Positions 1 through 5,012 of a stretch of 5,012 nt of DNA are shown here, one piece after another. The DNA lies in contig JAJDEL010000018.1 of the NCBI GenBank assembly GCA_029259835.1, forward strand, positions 1 through 5,012, read 5' to 3'. This stretch comes from Planctomicrobium sp. GTDB lineage: Bacteria > Planctomycetota > Planctomycetia > Planctomycetales > Planctomycetaceae. The translations under genes and the position numbers were made by a program. The notes beneath the pieces are model-generated. The model searched no databases. It saw only the letters and a program-made list of their open reading frames with translations, and was not told the DNA's origin. Position 1 is the stretch's first letter; each line of letters opens with the position of its first letter.

Positions 1-267
1 AAGAGCCTCTGCCGTCGATGCACGCATCCCAGCGACGACAGCGCTCGCCAGCCCTCTTTCATTTTTCCGAACAATCAACTCAAGCGGATACTTTTCAGAA
101 AGCTCTTGGCAAACATCAACAGTCTCATCCTGACTGTTATCGTCGACAATGATCACGTCCCAGTTCAATCCAGTGTCATCCATCGCAGTCGCGATACGCT
201 CTAGCAAATGAGGCAGGTTCTCTGCCTCATGAAACGTCGGAACAATGATGGAGACTGATTTTGCCAC
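1..267 (-). CDS. Family 2 glycosyltransferase, polyprenol-phosphate sugar synthase type (5' part, truncated by window edge)
   Basis: The first 89 codons of a GT-A fold glycosyltransferase are visible; the rest lies beyond position 1. Residues 5-17 (VSIIVPTFHEAEN) are the classic GT2 nucleotide-sugar-binding opening strand. Residues 38-47 (VIIVDDNSQD) carry the Asp-Asp pair that contacts the nucleotide-sugar. Residues 67-81 (RKNERGLASAVVAGM) match the 'GLxxAVxxG' helix seen in dolichol-phosphate mannosyltransferase (DPM1)-like enzymes. Known members move a sugar from a nucleotide donor to a polyprenyl phosphate on the cytoplasmic side of the membrane, making the donor for GT-C enzymes. The start is taken as GTG at 267: it has AGGGAA just upstream, and no in-frame ATG, GTG or TTG occurs before the upstream stop near 343. 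The family call is firm; the sugar, and any C-terminal membrane segment, cannot be seen. It is divergent from the sigma-54 activator gene and has a -24/-12 promoter match 43 bp upstream. Confidence 0.9.
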   Translation of the reverse strand, partial: MAKSVSIIVPTFHEAENLPHLLERIATAMDDTGLNWDVIIVDDNSQDETVDVCQELSEKYPLELIVRKNERGLASAVVAGMRASTAEAL

Positions 268-270
268 GTT

Positions 271-276
271 TTCCCT
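271..276 (-). promoter_or_regulatory. Ribosome binding site for the GT2 gene
   Basis: The minus strand reads AGGGAA followed by AAC and then GTG at 267. This purine-rich stretch is the main reason for accepting the non-ATG start codon. Confidence 0.55.
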
Positions 277-309
277 GTTATTTACGAAACTCGTAATCCA
301 AAAAAGCCA

Positions 310-325
310 CGCAAACGTTATGCCA
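310..325 (-). promoter_or_regulatory. Sigma-54 (-24/-12) promoter candidate for the GT2 gene
   Basis: The minus strand reads TGGCAT-AACGT-TTGCG. Against the RpoN consensus TGGCAC-N5-TTGCW this matches 5 of 6 bases in the -24 element and 4 of 5 in the -12 element, with the invariant GG and GC exactly 10 bp apart. With the C of GC at -12, transcription would begin near 299. That gives a leader of about 32 nt before the GTG at 267, with the ribosome binding site inside it. The divergent neighbour encodes a sigma-54 activator, which raises the plausibility. This is a sequence match only. Confidence 0.6.
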
Positions 326-348
326 TGACTTAGGTTTGTTCAACTTTG

Positions 349-408
349 TGAGCAATTCGTTTGTACAGTGTTCCGCGCAGTTGACACCTTTATCTGCACA
401 ATTGCTCA
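349..408. repeat. 9-bp inverted repeat, possible activator-binding (UAS) sites
   Basis: TGAGCAATT at 349-357 is matched by its exact reverse complement AATTGCTCA at 400-408, separated by 42 bp. The right arm also sits in an imperfect palindrome, TGCACAATTGCTCA (395-408), of the form TGnnCAATTGnnCA. The arms lie about 50-110 bp upstream of the start predicted from the -24/-12 element at 310-325, where enhancer sites for sigma-54 activators are commonly found. A binding function is inferred. The spacer is too long for a simple terminator hairpin. Confidence 0.4.
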
Positions 409-505
409 TCGGCAAATTCCCTCTATGAAAAGTTGATTAAACTGTTCGACTTTCCGAAGAAATCATTTGATCCCATATTACCTATTCCGCAGTCTCCATG
501 TCTCC

Positions 506-511
506 TATAAT
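506..511 (+). promoter_or_regulatory. Possible sigma-70-type -10 box for the activator gene
   Basis: A perfect TATAAT is present, but the hexamer 17 bp upstream (TATTCC, 483-488) is a poor -35 and there is no extended -10 TG. Transcription would begin near 518, about 120 nt before the ATG. In AT-rich spacer a lone -10 match is weak support. Confidence 0.25.
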
Positions 512-572
512 CCCCATACCTCTTATTCAACACAGTCGTTAATGGTGGTGTAAACAAAAAGTTTCGCATTTT

Positions 573-588
573 CGGACCATGAATTGCG
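573..588 (+). promoter_or_regulatory. Weak -24/-12 candidate upstream of the activator gene
   Basis: The plus strand reads CGGACC-ATGAA-TTGCG: GG and GC have the exact 10-bp spacing and the -12 element is near consensus, but the -24 element matches only 3 of 6. The predicted start is near 599, giving a leader of about 39 nt to the ATG at 638. If real, it would mean the activator switches on its own gene. Confidence 0.3.
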
Positions 589-637
589 GCGCAAACTTTT
601 GTGACCAGTTGTGGGCATTAGATATTGGAAATTGTTG

Positions 638-2035
638 ATGAGAAACGCGATCGCCATTGTAAAAGACTTTGAGGTTTTTAGTGCAGTCCAGTCTGAACTG
701 AAAAAGCACGGAATCACGCTGAAGTCTGCCTCAACTGCTGAAACAGCGATAGCCGCCCTAAGAGAAAGTGGTAACCACCTATTGTTTATTGATTTACGAC
801 TTTCCTCGGTGGACCAGGAGGCGGAGAATCTATTCAACCAACTCGCACAAGCTGTGATTCCGCAAGTTAATGTCGTAACGATTTCTGACAGAAACCTTCC
901 GGTCTCCTGTGCCGCAGAGGCAGATCTGGTTTCATCCTGTTTTGTCCAGTTTTGCAGCGATGGAAGTCTCGTTCCATTTCGCGGCGAATCGCTACAAGAC
1001 GTTCTGACAGGTTCGTCCGTAAAACGAATTCCAGTGATACAGAAGCTCGAGGGTGTCGATGTTGAATTCACAACTCGGGAACCTGCTTTCTTCCAGGCAA
1101 TTGGCGATTTGAAGCGAATCGCCCACCGGAACGTCACAATTCTGATCGTGGGCGAAACCGGGACAGGAAAGACAACTCTCGCCAAAATCATCCACGAACG
1201 GTCACCACGACGGGATCGTCCATTTCAGCAACTTGCGTGTGGAGCGCTTCCGGAAGATATCATCGAAAGCGAACTTTTCGGCCATACGCGAGGAGCTTTC
1301 ACTGGGGCAGACAGAAATAAAATTGGACGATTTCAGGCCGCTGGGCAAGGAACACTGCTCCTTGATGAAATCGATGTCCTGAACGTCAAGCAACAAGCCA
1401 AGCTGCTCAAAGTGATTGAAACGGGTGAGTACGAATTGGTCGGTTCAACAGAACCAAGATGCTCAGAGGCCCGATTGATCGTGGCCGCCAATGTGAATCT
1501 CGAAGAATTAGCGGGATCTGCAAACTTCCGTTCCGACCTGTACTACCGCTTAAGCGTGCTTGAATTCCGCTTGCTGTCTCTTTGGGAACGTGCGGTCGAT
1601 ATTATTCCACTCGCAATGCAATTTGTTCGTGAGTGCTGCGATGAGCACGAAATCGAAATTGAATCCGTTGACGATGACTTCCTCGACGTCCTGCGACAGT
1701 ACCGCTGGCCCGGAAACATTCGAGAACTCAAGAATCACATACGCAGGGCTGTCCTCTTTTGCGAAGAGGGTCGCCTGACAGTTAATGACCTCTCACCGAA
1801 GTTGATTCAGTCTCAGTTCGAAACAGCTTGCCCACCAACTGAACTTGTGCAAAAAACAACACTCGCAGACCAGGTTGCTCATAGCGAGCGCGAACTCCTG
1901 GTGCAGGCACTTTCAGCAAACGATAACAACCGAACACGAACGGCAAAGGCGCTCGGAATCAGTCGTGTCGGACTCTACAAAAAACTTAGAAAACACGGGC
2001 TTGTCGAACAGAAACAAGTCGTTGATGCCACCTGA
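638..2035 (+). CDS. Sigma-54-dependent transcriptional activator (NtrC-like) with degenerate receiver domain
   Basis: This 465-residue protein has the three-part layout of NtrC-family enhancer-binding proteins. Residues 4-115 resemble a receiver: FIDLRL keeps the phospho-acceptor-like Asp52, but the acidic pocket is reduced to Lys9-Asp10-Phe11 and no switch Lys-Pro is recognisable. Residues about 145-385 form the AAA+ domain: Walker A GETGTGKT (172-179), sigma-54-contacting loop GAFTGA (219-224), Walker B LLLDEID (240-246), arginine fingers in FRSDLYYRL (Arg298, Arg304) and sensor II WPGNIREL (357-364). Residues about 415-455 are a Fis-type helix-turn-helix (TRTAKALGISRVGLYKKL). Known relatives bind upstream sites and use ATP to open sigma-54 promoter complexes in the cytoplasm. 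The ATG at 638 is preferred: GGAA lies about 7 nt upstream and the receiver fold begins directly after it. An in-frame GTG at 611 would add nine residues. No sensor kinase gene is adjacent. The activator role is confident; the signal and target genes are inferred. Confidence 0.93.
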   Translation: MRNAIAIVKDFEVFSAVQSELKKHGITLKSASTAETAIAALRESGNHLLFIDLRLSSVDQEAENLFNQLAQAVIPQVNVVTISDRNLPVSCAAEADLVSSCFVQFCSDGSLVPFRGESLQDVLTGSSVKRIPVIQKLEGVDVEFTTREPAFFQAIGDLKRIAHRNVTILIVGETGTGKTTLAKIIHERSPRRDRPFQQLACGALPEDIIESELFGHTRGAFTGADRNKIGRFQAAGQGTLLLDEIDVLNVKQQAKLLKVIETGEYELVGSTEPRCSEARLIVAANVNLEELAGSANFRSDLYYRLSVLEFRLLSLWERAVDIIPLAMQFVRECCDEHEIEIESVDDDFLDVLRQYRWPGNIRELKNHIRRAVLFCEEGRLTVNDLSPKLIQSQFETACPPTELVQKTTLADQVAHSERELLVQALSANDNNRTRTAKALGISRVGLYKKLRKHGLVEQKQVVDAT

Positions 2036-2043
2036 GAAAATAA

Positions 2044-3660
2044 TTACCTCTTCGCCGCAGCTCGGACCGCGTGAACCATGTACCGACCAGATCGAAAAAC
2101 GACCGGTTCCGACCAAGGGTACTCCGTGAGCTTTGCACGAGTGTAAGCAGGTGGGGGCGCTAACGGCCCTTCTGGGCCGATTTCTTCAGCCTTGACAGGT
2201 GGCAGCCCACATCCCGCAAGATCAGTGACAACAAAACGTTGCGCTCCCTGCTCCATCGACGCGAGGAACAGTTCCTGGCGGCTTGGGAAATAGTGTTGGA
2301 GCTCAAACATATAGACGTAGGGTGTTGGCGATATGAGATCGAGATCCCAGTACAAGGTCACCAGATCACTGTTGAACATCAGGACATCTTCGTCTTCAAC
2401 GTCTCGTTTACGCAGAAACGATTCGACTTTTGCAAGGTCTTCCCAAATTGGATTTGGAAGACGAGCAAGTTGATCAGTTTGAACCGACGTGAGATTCCCT
2501 TGCAGCGACGGCATCCACAAATTCATTTGCTCAGGTTTGAAAAAAGGAGACGTGATTACGGCAAACAGTGCGAATGTGAAAATCACGCTTTTCATGCGCA
2601 GGAAGCGATATTCCACGGTGAACGCTCCAAGAACGAGCAGCGCCAGAATGACAAGTGGAACGTGAACGTAATCAAACAAGTGTTGCAGTAAGTGTGCTTG
2701 CAGAAACCAGAAAAGATAGATGCCGGAAAGGCCAGCCCGAAGGAATGCTGCTTCATTTCGAGCTGAAGACTTCGAAACAAACGCCACGATAGACCACAGT
2801 GAAATCGGAATCGCAACTAGATGCAGCAGCGTCCAAGGTGCGAGTCGAAAACTCATTTCCACGTATCTCTTCTGCGTCCAATTCTCAGTCCGAGCCGCGA
2901 GGTAACCGGGGTTCCATTCGCTCAGAGATGTCACGAACGCCTCAAAAGCCCCAACCTGAATCAGCCAGCCAAGACCAACCGCACCTGCGATCAATCCGCC
3001 TGCAAGCAGACCACTAGCGTCAACGAACTTTCGGCGAACTCCTGTGAGTATGAACAAACTCAAAACCCAGAGAACAACGCAGACAATCACCAGATGCGGT
3101 TTCAGCCAGATCCCGGCCCCCCAGACCAGTCCTTCAACGAGCGAATGAGCGAACGTCATCAAGTTATTGGTCCGTTCACTTCGCCGAACTTGATTCGTTC
3201 GCAGTAAACCACCCAGCAATGCAGGCAGCAACAGCCATGTATCCCGCTGGCAATGGCACCACTCAGATTGTGACAAGTAAAACAGTAAGCCAAAAACGGC
3301 AAACCAAGCACCTGATAAAAGATTGCGTGACGCGAGAGAAATCAGGCGAAACCCGACAAGCAAGATGAGCGAAAAGATCACGAGGTCAACGATTCGTAAA
3401 GCTTCGCCACTGGGACCAAGCAACTTCCGCGTACAACTGTGTATGACTAAAACGCCAGGAAAGTTCGCTTCCACGATATCGCGATAAGGCAAGACTCCAT
3501 CTTCAAGCCACCGGGACTCAAGGTCATAGAGAACAGCATCATTTGTAACAGGGAGCCGCAAAAACAACGGTCCACAAACAGACAAAAGGATCAGCCCAAG
3601 GAATCCCGGCAGGGCCAGTTGCTGAGCAGAGCTTCGAGGTGGATCAATGTCTTGAGTCAT
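2044..3660 (-). CDS. Polytopic GT-C-like membrane protein with C-terminal soluble region
   Basis: This protein of 538 residues has roughly ten hydrophobic segments, near residues 18-36, 91-109, 116-131, 141-154, 175-206 (two), 217-236, 276-295, 310-326, 334-349 and 358-372. The loop after the first segment contains Asn40-Asp41 and a PYRD..E.NFPG block (58-69), the acidic first outer loop typical of GT-C (PMT/ArnT-like) glycosyltransferases. HCQRDTW (136-142) and WLKPH (185-189) are further conserved-looking blocks. Residues from about 375 to the end are mostly soluble, including FNSDLVTLYWDLDL and HYFPSRQEL. Known GT-C enzymes transfer sugars from polyprenyl-phosphate donors on the outer side of the membrane, but enzyme activity here is inferred. 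ATG at 3660 is chosen; an in-frame GTG at 3693 would add 11 residues, and neither has a clear ribosome binding site. The gene ends 8 bp from the convergent activator gene and is divergent from the other GT-C-like gene. Confidence 0.85.
   Translation of the reverse strand: MTQDIDPPRSSAQQLALPGFLGLILLSVCGPLFLRLPVTNDAVLYDLESRWLEDGVLPYRDIVEANFPGVLVIHSCTRKLLGPSGEALRIVDLVIFSLILLVGFRLISLASRNLLSGAWFAVFGLLFYLSQSEWCHCQRDTWLLLPALLGGLLRTNQVRRSERTNNLMTFAHSLVEGLVWGAGIWLKPHLVIVCVVLWVLSLFILTGVRRKFVDASGLLAGGLIAGAVGLGWLIQVGAFEAFVTSLSEWNPGYLAARTENWTQKRYVEMSFRLAPWTLLHLVAIPISLWSIVAFVSKSSARNEAAFLRAGLSGIYLFWFLQAHLLQHLFDYVHVPLVILALLVLGAFTVEYRFLRMKSVIFTFALFAVITSPFFKPEQMNLWMPSLQGNLTSVQTDQLARLPNPIWEDLAKVESFLRKRDVEDEDVLMFNSDLVTLYWDLDLISPTPYVYMFELQHYFPSRQELFLASMEQGAQRFVVTDLAGCGLPPVKAEEIGPEGPLAPPPAYTRAKLTEYPWSEPVVFRSGRYMVHAVRAAAKR
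2164..2184 (+). terminator. Possible terminator hairpin for the activator transcript, inside the opposing gene
   Basis: CGGCCC-TTCT-GGGCCG forms a perfect 6-bp GC stem with a four-base loop, followed by ATTTC on the plus strand. It lies about 130 bp past the activator stop codon and within the coding sequence of the convergent gene (codons for the GPEGP stretch). The T-run is poor, so it may only be a codon-driven palindrome. No hairpin was seen in the 8-bp gap between the two stop codons. Confidence 0.2.
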
Positions 3661-3708
3661 TTTTCGAATATTCGTAAATACGTGAAGAATCACTGACTTT
3701 TCTGTGAT

Positions 3709-3724
3709 TGGAACAAATCATGCG
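3709..3724 (+). promoter_or_regulatory. -24/-12-like promoter candidate facing the downstream GT-C-like gene
   Basis: The plus strand reads TGGAAC-AAATC-ATGCG. The -24 element matches TGGCAC at 5 of 6 bases, the -12 element matches TTGCW at 3 of 5, and GG-N10-GC spacing is exact. The predicted start is near 3735, leaving a long leader of about 159 nt before the ATG at 3894. It is weaker than the element in front of the GT2 gene. Confidence 0.4.
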
Positions 3725-3736
3725 AATGACATTCCA
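3721..3736 (-). promoter_or_regulatory. -24/-12-like promoter candidate facing the minus-strand GT-C-like gene
   Basis: The minus strand reads TGGAAT-GTCAT-TCGCA: 4 of 6 matches in the -24 element, 4 of 5 in the -12 element, with exact GG-N10-GC spacing. It shares its GC dinucleotide (3722-3723) with the plus-strand element, so the two overlap at their -12 ends. The predicted start is near 3710, about 50 nt before ATG 3660 and 17 nt before GTG 3693. Confidence 0.4.
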
Positions 3737-3883
3737 ACCGTGCGAAGTCACCTCACCTTGAGTGACTCATTGCAGCAGCATTGATTCAGGCTCAAGGACA
3801 CTGCCTGAAACCTGCAAATGCTTCGGATTCCCATTGTTTCTACTTCTGTAATCTGGTTTTATAGCCACTTCAGGGATAATTCC

Positions 3884-3889
3884 GGAGGT
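3884..3889 (+). promoter_or_regulatory. Strong Shine-Dalgarno for the downstream GT-C-like gene
   Basis: GGAGGT lies 4 nt before the ATG at 3894. It fixes the start codon and is the only consensus-strength ribosome binding site in the window. Confidence 0.8.
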
Positions 3890-3893
3890 CTCC

Positions 3894-5012
3894 ATGTCAG
3901 AAAACCCGTTAGATTCAGCGCAAACTGAACCAGTAGCGCTAACGGATGGAAACACCGCTGGGGACCACCAGGAGATGGCTGCGATTGTTCGTGAGAAAAT
4001 TGCGGTCAGCTGGTGGGTTCTTGGAGGAGTCCTGCTGGCATCGATTTTTTTCCTCTACTGCAGTTACTTGCCCGTCTACCACACAGATATTTGGGGACAT
4101 GTCAGTTACGGAACGTGGATTCTGGAGCATGGCTCGCTTCCAACCGAAGACCCATTCGTCGCCAATGCTGGCGGTGTGGAACTCGTCGACAACGCCTGGC
4201 TCTCACAAGTCCTGTTCGGCTGGCTCACGCAAGAATTTGGCCCTCAAGGCCTGAGTGATGGCTACGCCCTCATCAGTCTGGCAATGTTCCTGTCATTGAT
4301 TGCAGCATTTTCAGTTCGTGCCCAAAACTGGGGAATTGGCTTTTTGTCTGCGGCAGGAGCGTGGGGAATGATTATCTTCCGACTGGCAATTGTCCGACCA
4401 GAGTTGTTGGGCGGGTTCTGTTTTGCATTGCTACTTGCTCAGGTTGCTTGTGTTGATCAATTGAGAGCCAAAAGCGAAGTCAGTGCAGCGGCACTGCCTC
4501 GATGGGCTTGGGTTTCGATCCCGCTCACGTTCACGCTTTGGACGAATCTACACGGTTCCTACATTATTGGTTTCGCGGTTTTAGGGTGTGCCGTTCTTGG
4601 CTCTGCGATAGAAGCACTCGTGCGACACCGCTCGATTGTCGGAACCTGGAGCGACCGTAATTTGCGAGCGGACCTCGTCGTTCTTGAGTTAAGTCTTCTC
4701 GCGGCGTGTCTGAATCCGTATGGCATCGACCTTTTGCTGCAAACGGTCCTCTTCCCTTCTCATCCAAATTTGAAATCGGTCATGGAATGGTTTCCGCTGG
4801 AAATCATGTCGCTCGAAGGCATCCCGATGGCGATGTCGTGGGTCGTTGCTGCGTTCGCAATTCGACATAGCAAAGTGAAGTTTTCCGTCCGCGACGTTTT
4901 GCTTTTGTTGGTGATGAACCTCGCTGTCTGTCTGCGAGTGAGAATGATCGCCTGGTACGCCCCGGTTTATTTCTTCGTTCTCGCTCCACACTTTGCTAAC
5001 GCCATTCAACAG
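3894..5012 (+). CDS. Multi-pass membrane protein, putative GT-C glycosyltransferase (3' end outside window)
   Basis: The reading frame is open from the ATG at 3894 to the window edge, giving 373 residues without a stop. Residues 1-37 are polar and presumably cytoplasmic; the first membrane segment is near 39-60. The following loop has DIWGH (65-69), then EHGSLPTEDPF (78-88) and DNAWLSQVLFGW (99-110). This D-W-H / G-P-DPF / W-L order is typical of a broad group of bacterial GT-C-like proteins, where the acidic loop residues are thought to be catalytic. Later blocks are RPE (168-170), NLHGSY (218-223), NPYG (274-277), MEWFPL (297-302) and RVRMIAWYAP (348-357). Further hydrophobic segments lie near 123-140, 148-163, 171-187, 205-216, 222-240, 260-273, 310-323 and 334-346. 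The start is secured by GGAGGT. The family resemblance is good; donor, acceptor and activity are not visible. It differs in sequence from the neighbouring membrane protein, so it is not a recent duplicate. Confidence 0.85.
   Translation, partial: MSENPLDSAQTEPVALTDGNTAGDHQEMAAIVREKIAVSWWVLGGVLLASIFFLYCSYLPVYHTDIWGHVSYGTWILEHGSLPTEDPFVANAGGVELVDNAWLSQVLFGWLTQEFGPQGLSDGYALISLAMFLSLIAAFSVRAQNWGIGFLSAAGAWGMIIFRLAIVRPELLGGFCFALLLAQVACVDQLRAKSEVSAAALPRWAWVSIPLTFTLWTNLHGSYIIGFAVLGCAVLGSAIEALVRHRSIVGTWSDRNLRADLVVLELSLLAACLNPYGIDLLLQTVLFPSHPNLKSVMEWFPLEIMSLEGIPMAMSWVVAAFAIRHSKVKFSVRDVLLLLVMNLAVCLRVRMIAWYAPVYFFVLAPHFANAIQQ

Larger units (their letters stand above)
268..637. other. Divergent intergenic control region (370 bp)
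   Basis: This AT-rich spacer separates the start of the minus-strand GT2 gene from the plus-strand activator gene. It holds a -24/-12 match facing the GT2 gene (310-325), a 9-bp inverted repeat with arms at 349-357 and 400-408, a perfect TATAAT at 506-511 and a weaker -24/-12 match at 573-588, the last two facing the activator gene. No coding region with a credible ribosome binding site, no RNA gene and no mobile element remnant was seen in it. Confidence 0.6.
3661..3893. other. Divergent intergenic region between the two GT-C-like genes (233 bp)
   Basis: This spacer controls both flanking membrane-protein genes. Besides the overlapping -24/-12-like elements at 3709-3736, it contains the perfect palindrome CGAATATTCG (3665-3674) next to the minus-strand ATG, and the partial dyad TGAGTGACTCA (3759-3769), whose GTGACT also pairs with AGTCAC at 3746-3751. 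A convincing sigma-70 promoter was not found; TTGTTT (3834-3839) followed 18 bp later by TTTATA (3858-3863) is a weak possibility for the plus-strand gene. Confidence 0.5.

Noticed and set aside
375..388. GG-N10-GC element on the minus strand (GGTGTCAACTGCGC) upstream of the GT2 gene
   Set aside because: Only the GG and GC bases match; the rest of both the -24 and -12 boxes is far from consensus, and the element at 310-325 is much better.
381..409. TTGACA at 381-386 as a sigma-70 -35 box
   Set aside because: At 16-18 bp spacing the downstream hexamers (TGCTCA, GCTCAT, CTCATC) do not resemble a -10 box.
492..542. 11-bp repeat GTCTCCATGTC (492-502 and 3888-3898) and the 14-codon frame starting at 498
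   Set aside because: The second copy is the start context of the downstream membrane gene, but the first has no ribosome binding site and a very short peptide with no recognisable features; most likely coincidence.
523..1191. Long open frame of 222 codons on the minus strand opposite the activator gene
   Set aside because: It lies mostly antisense to the well-supported activator coding sequence, and its product lacks recognisable motifs; a shadow frame.
2239..3207. Several plus-strand open frames of 60-150 codons opposite the minus-strand membrane protein
   Set aside because: All are antisense to a gene with clear membrane topology and conserved motifs; their products are low-complexity and motif-free.
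3797..3815. GGACACTGCC...CCTGC as another -24/-12 element
   Set aside because: The spacing between GG and the nearest suitable GC is not 10 bp, which sigma-54 promoters require almost without exception.

Overview
The window looks like chromosomal DNA of a bacterium, most likely a planctomycete or a relative. This is an inference from moderate GC content, AT-rich gene-poor spacers, the style of the large multi-pass membrane proteins and the variant of sigma-54 activator encoded here. No RNA gene, insertion sequence, CRISPR array or phage gene was found.

Layout: (1) 1-267, minus strand: 5' part of a family 2 glycosyltransferase resembling dolichol-/polyprenyl-phosphate sugar synthases, cut by the window edge. 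(2) 268-637: a 370-bp divergent control region with a good -24/-12 (sigma-54) promoter match facing the glycosyltransferase, a 9-bp inverted repeat behind it, and weaker candidate promoters facing the other way. (3) 638-2035, plus strand: a sigma-54 enhancer-binding protein with an eroded receiver domain, an AAA+ domain with intact GAFTGA loop and a Fis-type helix-turn-helix. (4) 2044-3660, minus strand, convergent with the regulator and only 8 bp from it: a polytopic GT-C-like membrane protein with a soluble C-terminal region. (5) 3661-3893: a divergent control region holding two overlapping, back-to-back -24/-12-like elements. (6) 3894-5012, plus strand: a second, different GT-C-like membrane protein, truncated by the window edge.

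Taken together: three genes look like lipid-linked sugar transfer enzymes. A GT2 enzyme could make the polyprenyl-phosphate sugar donor, and GT-C membrane enzymes use such donors on the outer face of the membrane. The only regulator is a sigma-54 activator, and all three glycosylation-type genes have GG-N10-GC elements in front of them. The working hypothesis is a locally controlled surface-glycan or glycoprotein locus whose activator may also control its own gene. The gene family calls are well supported; the regulatory wiring and substrates are inferred.
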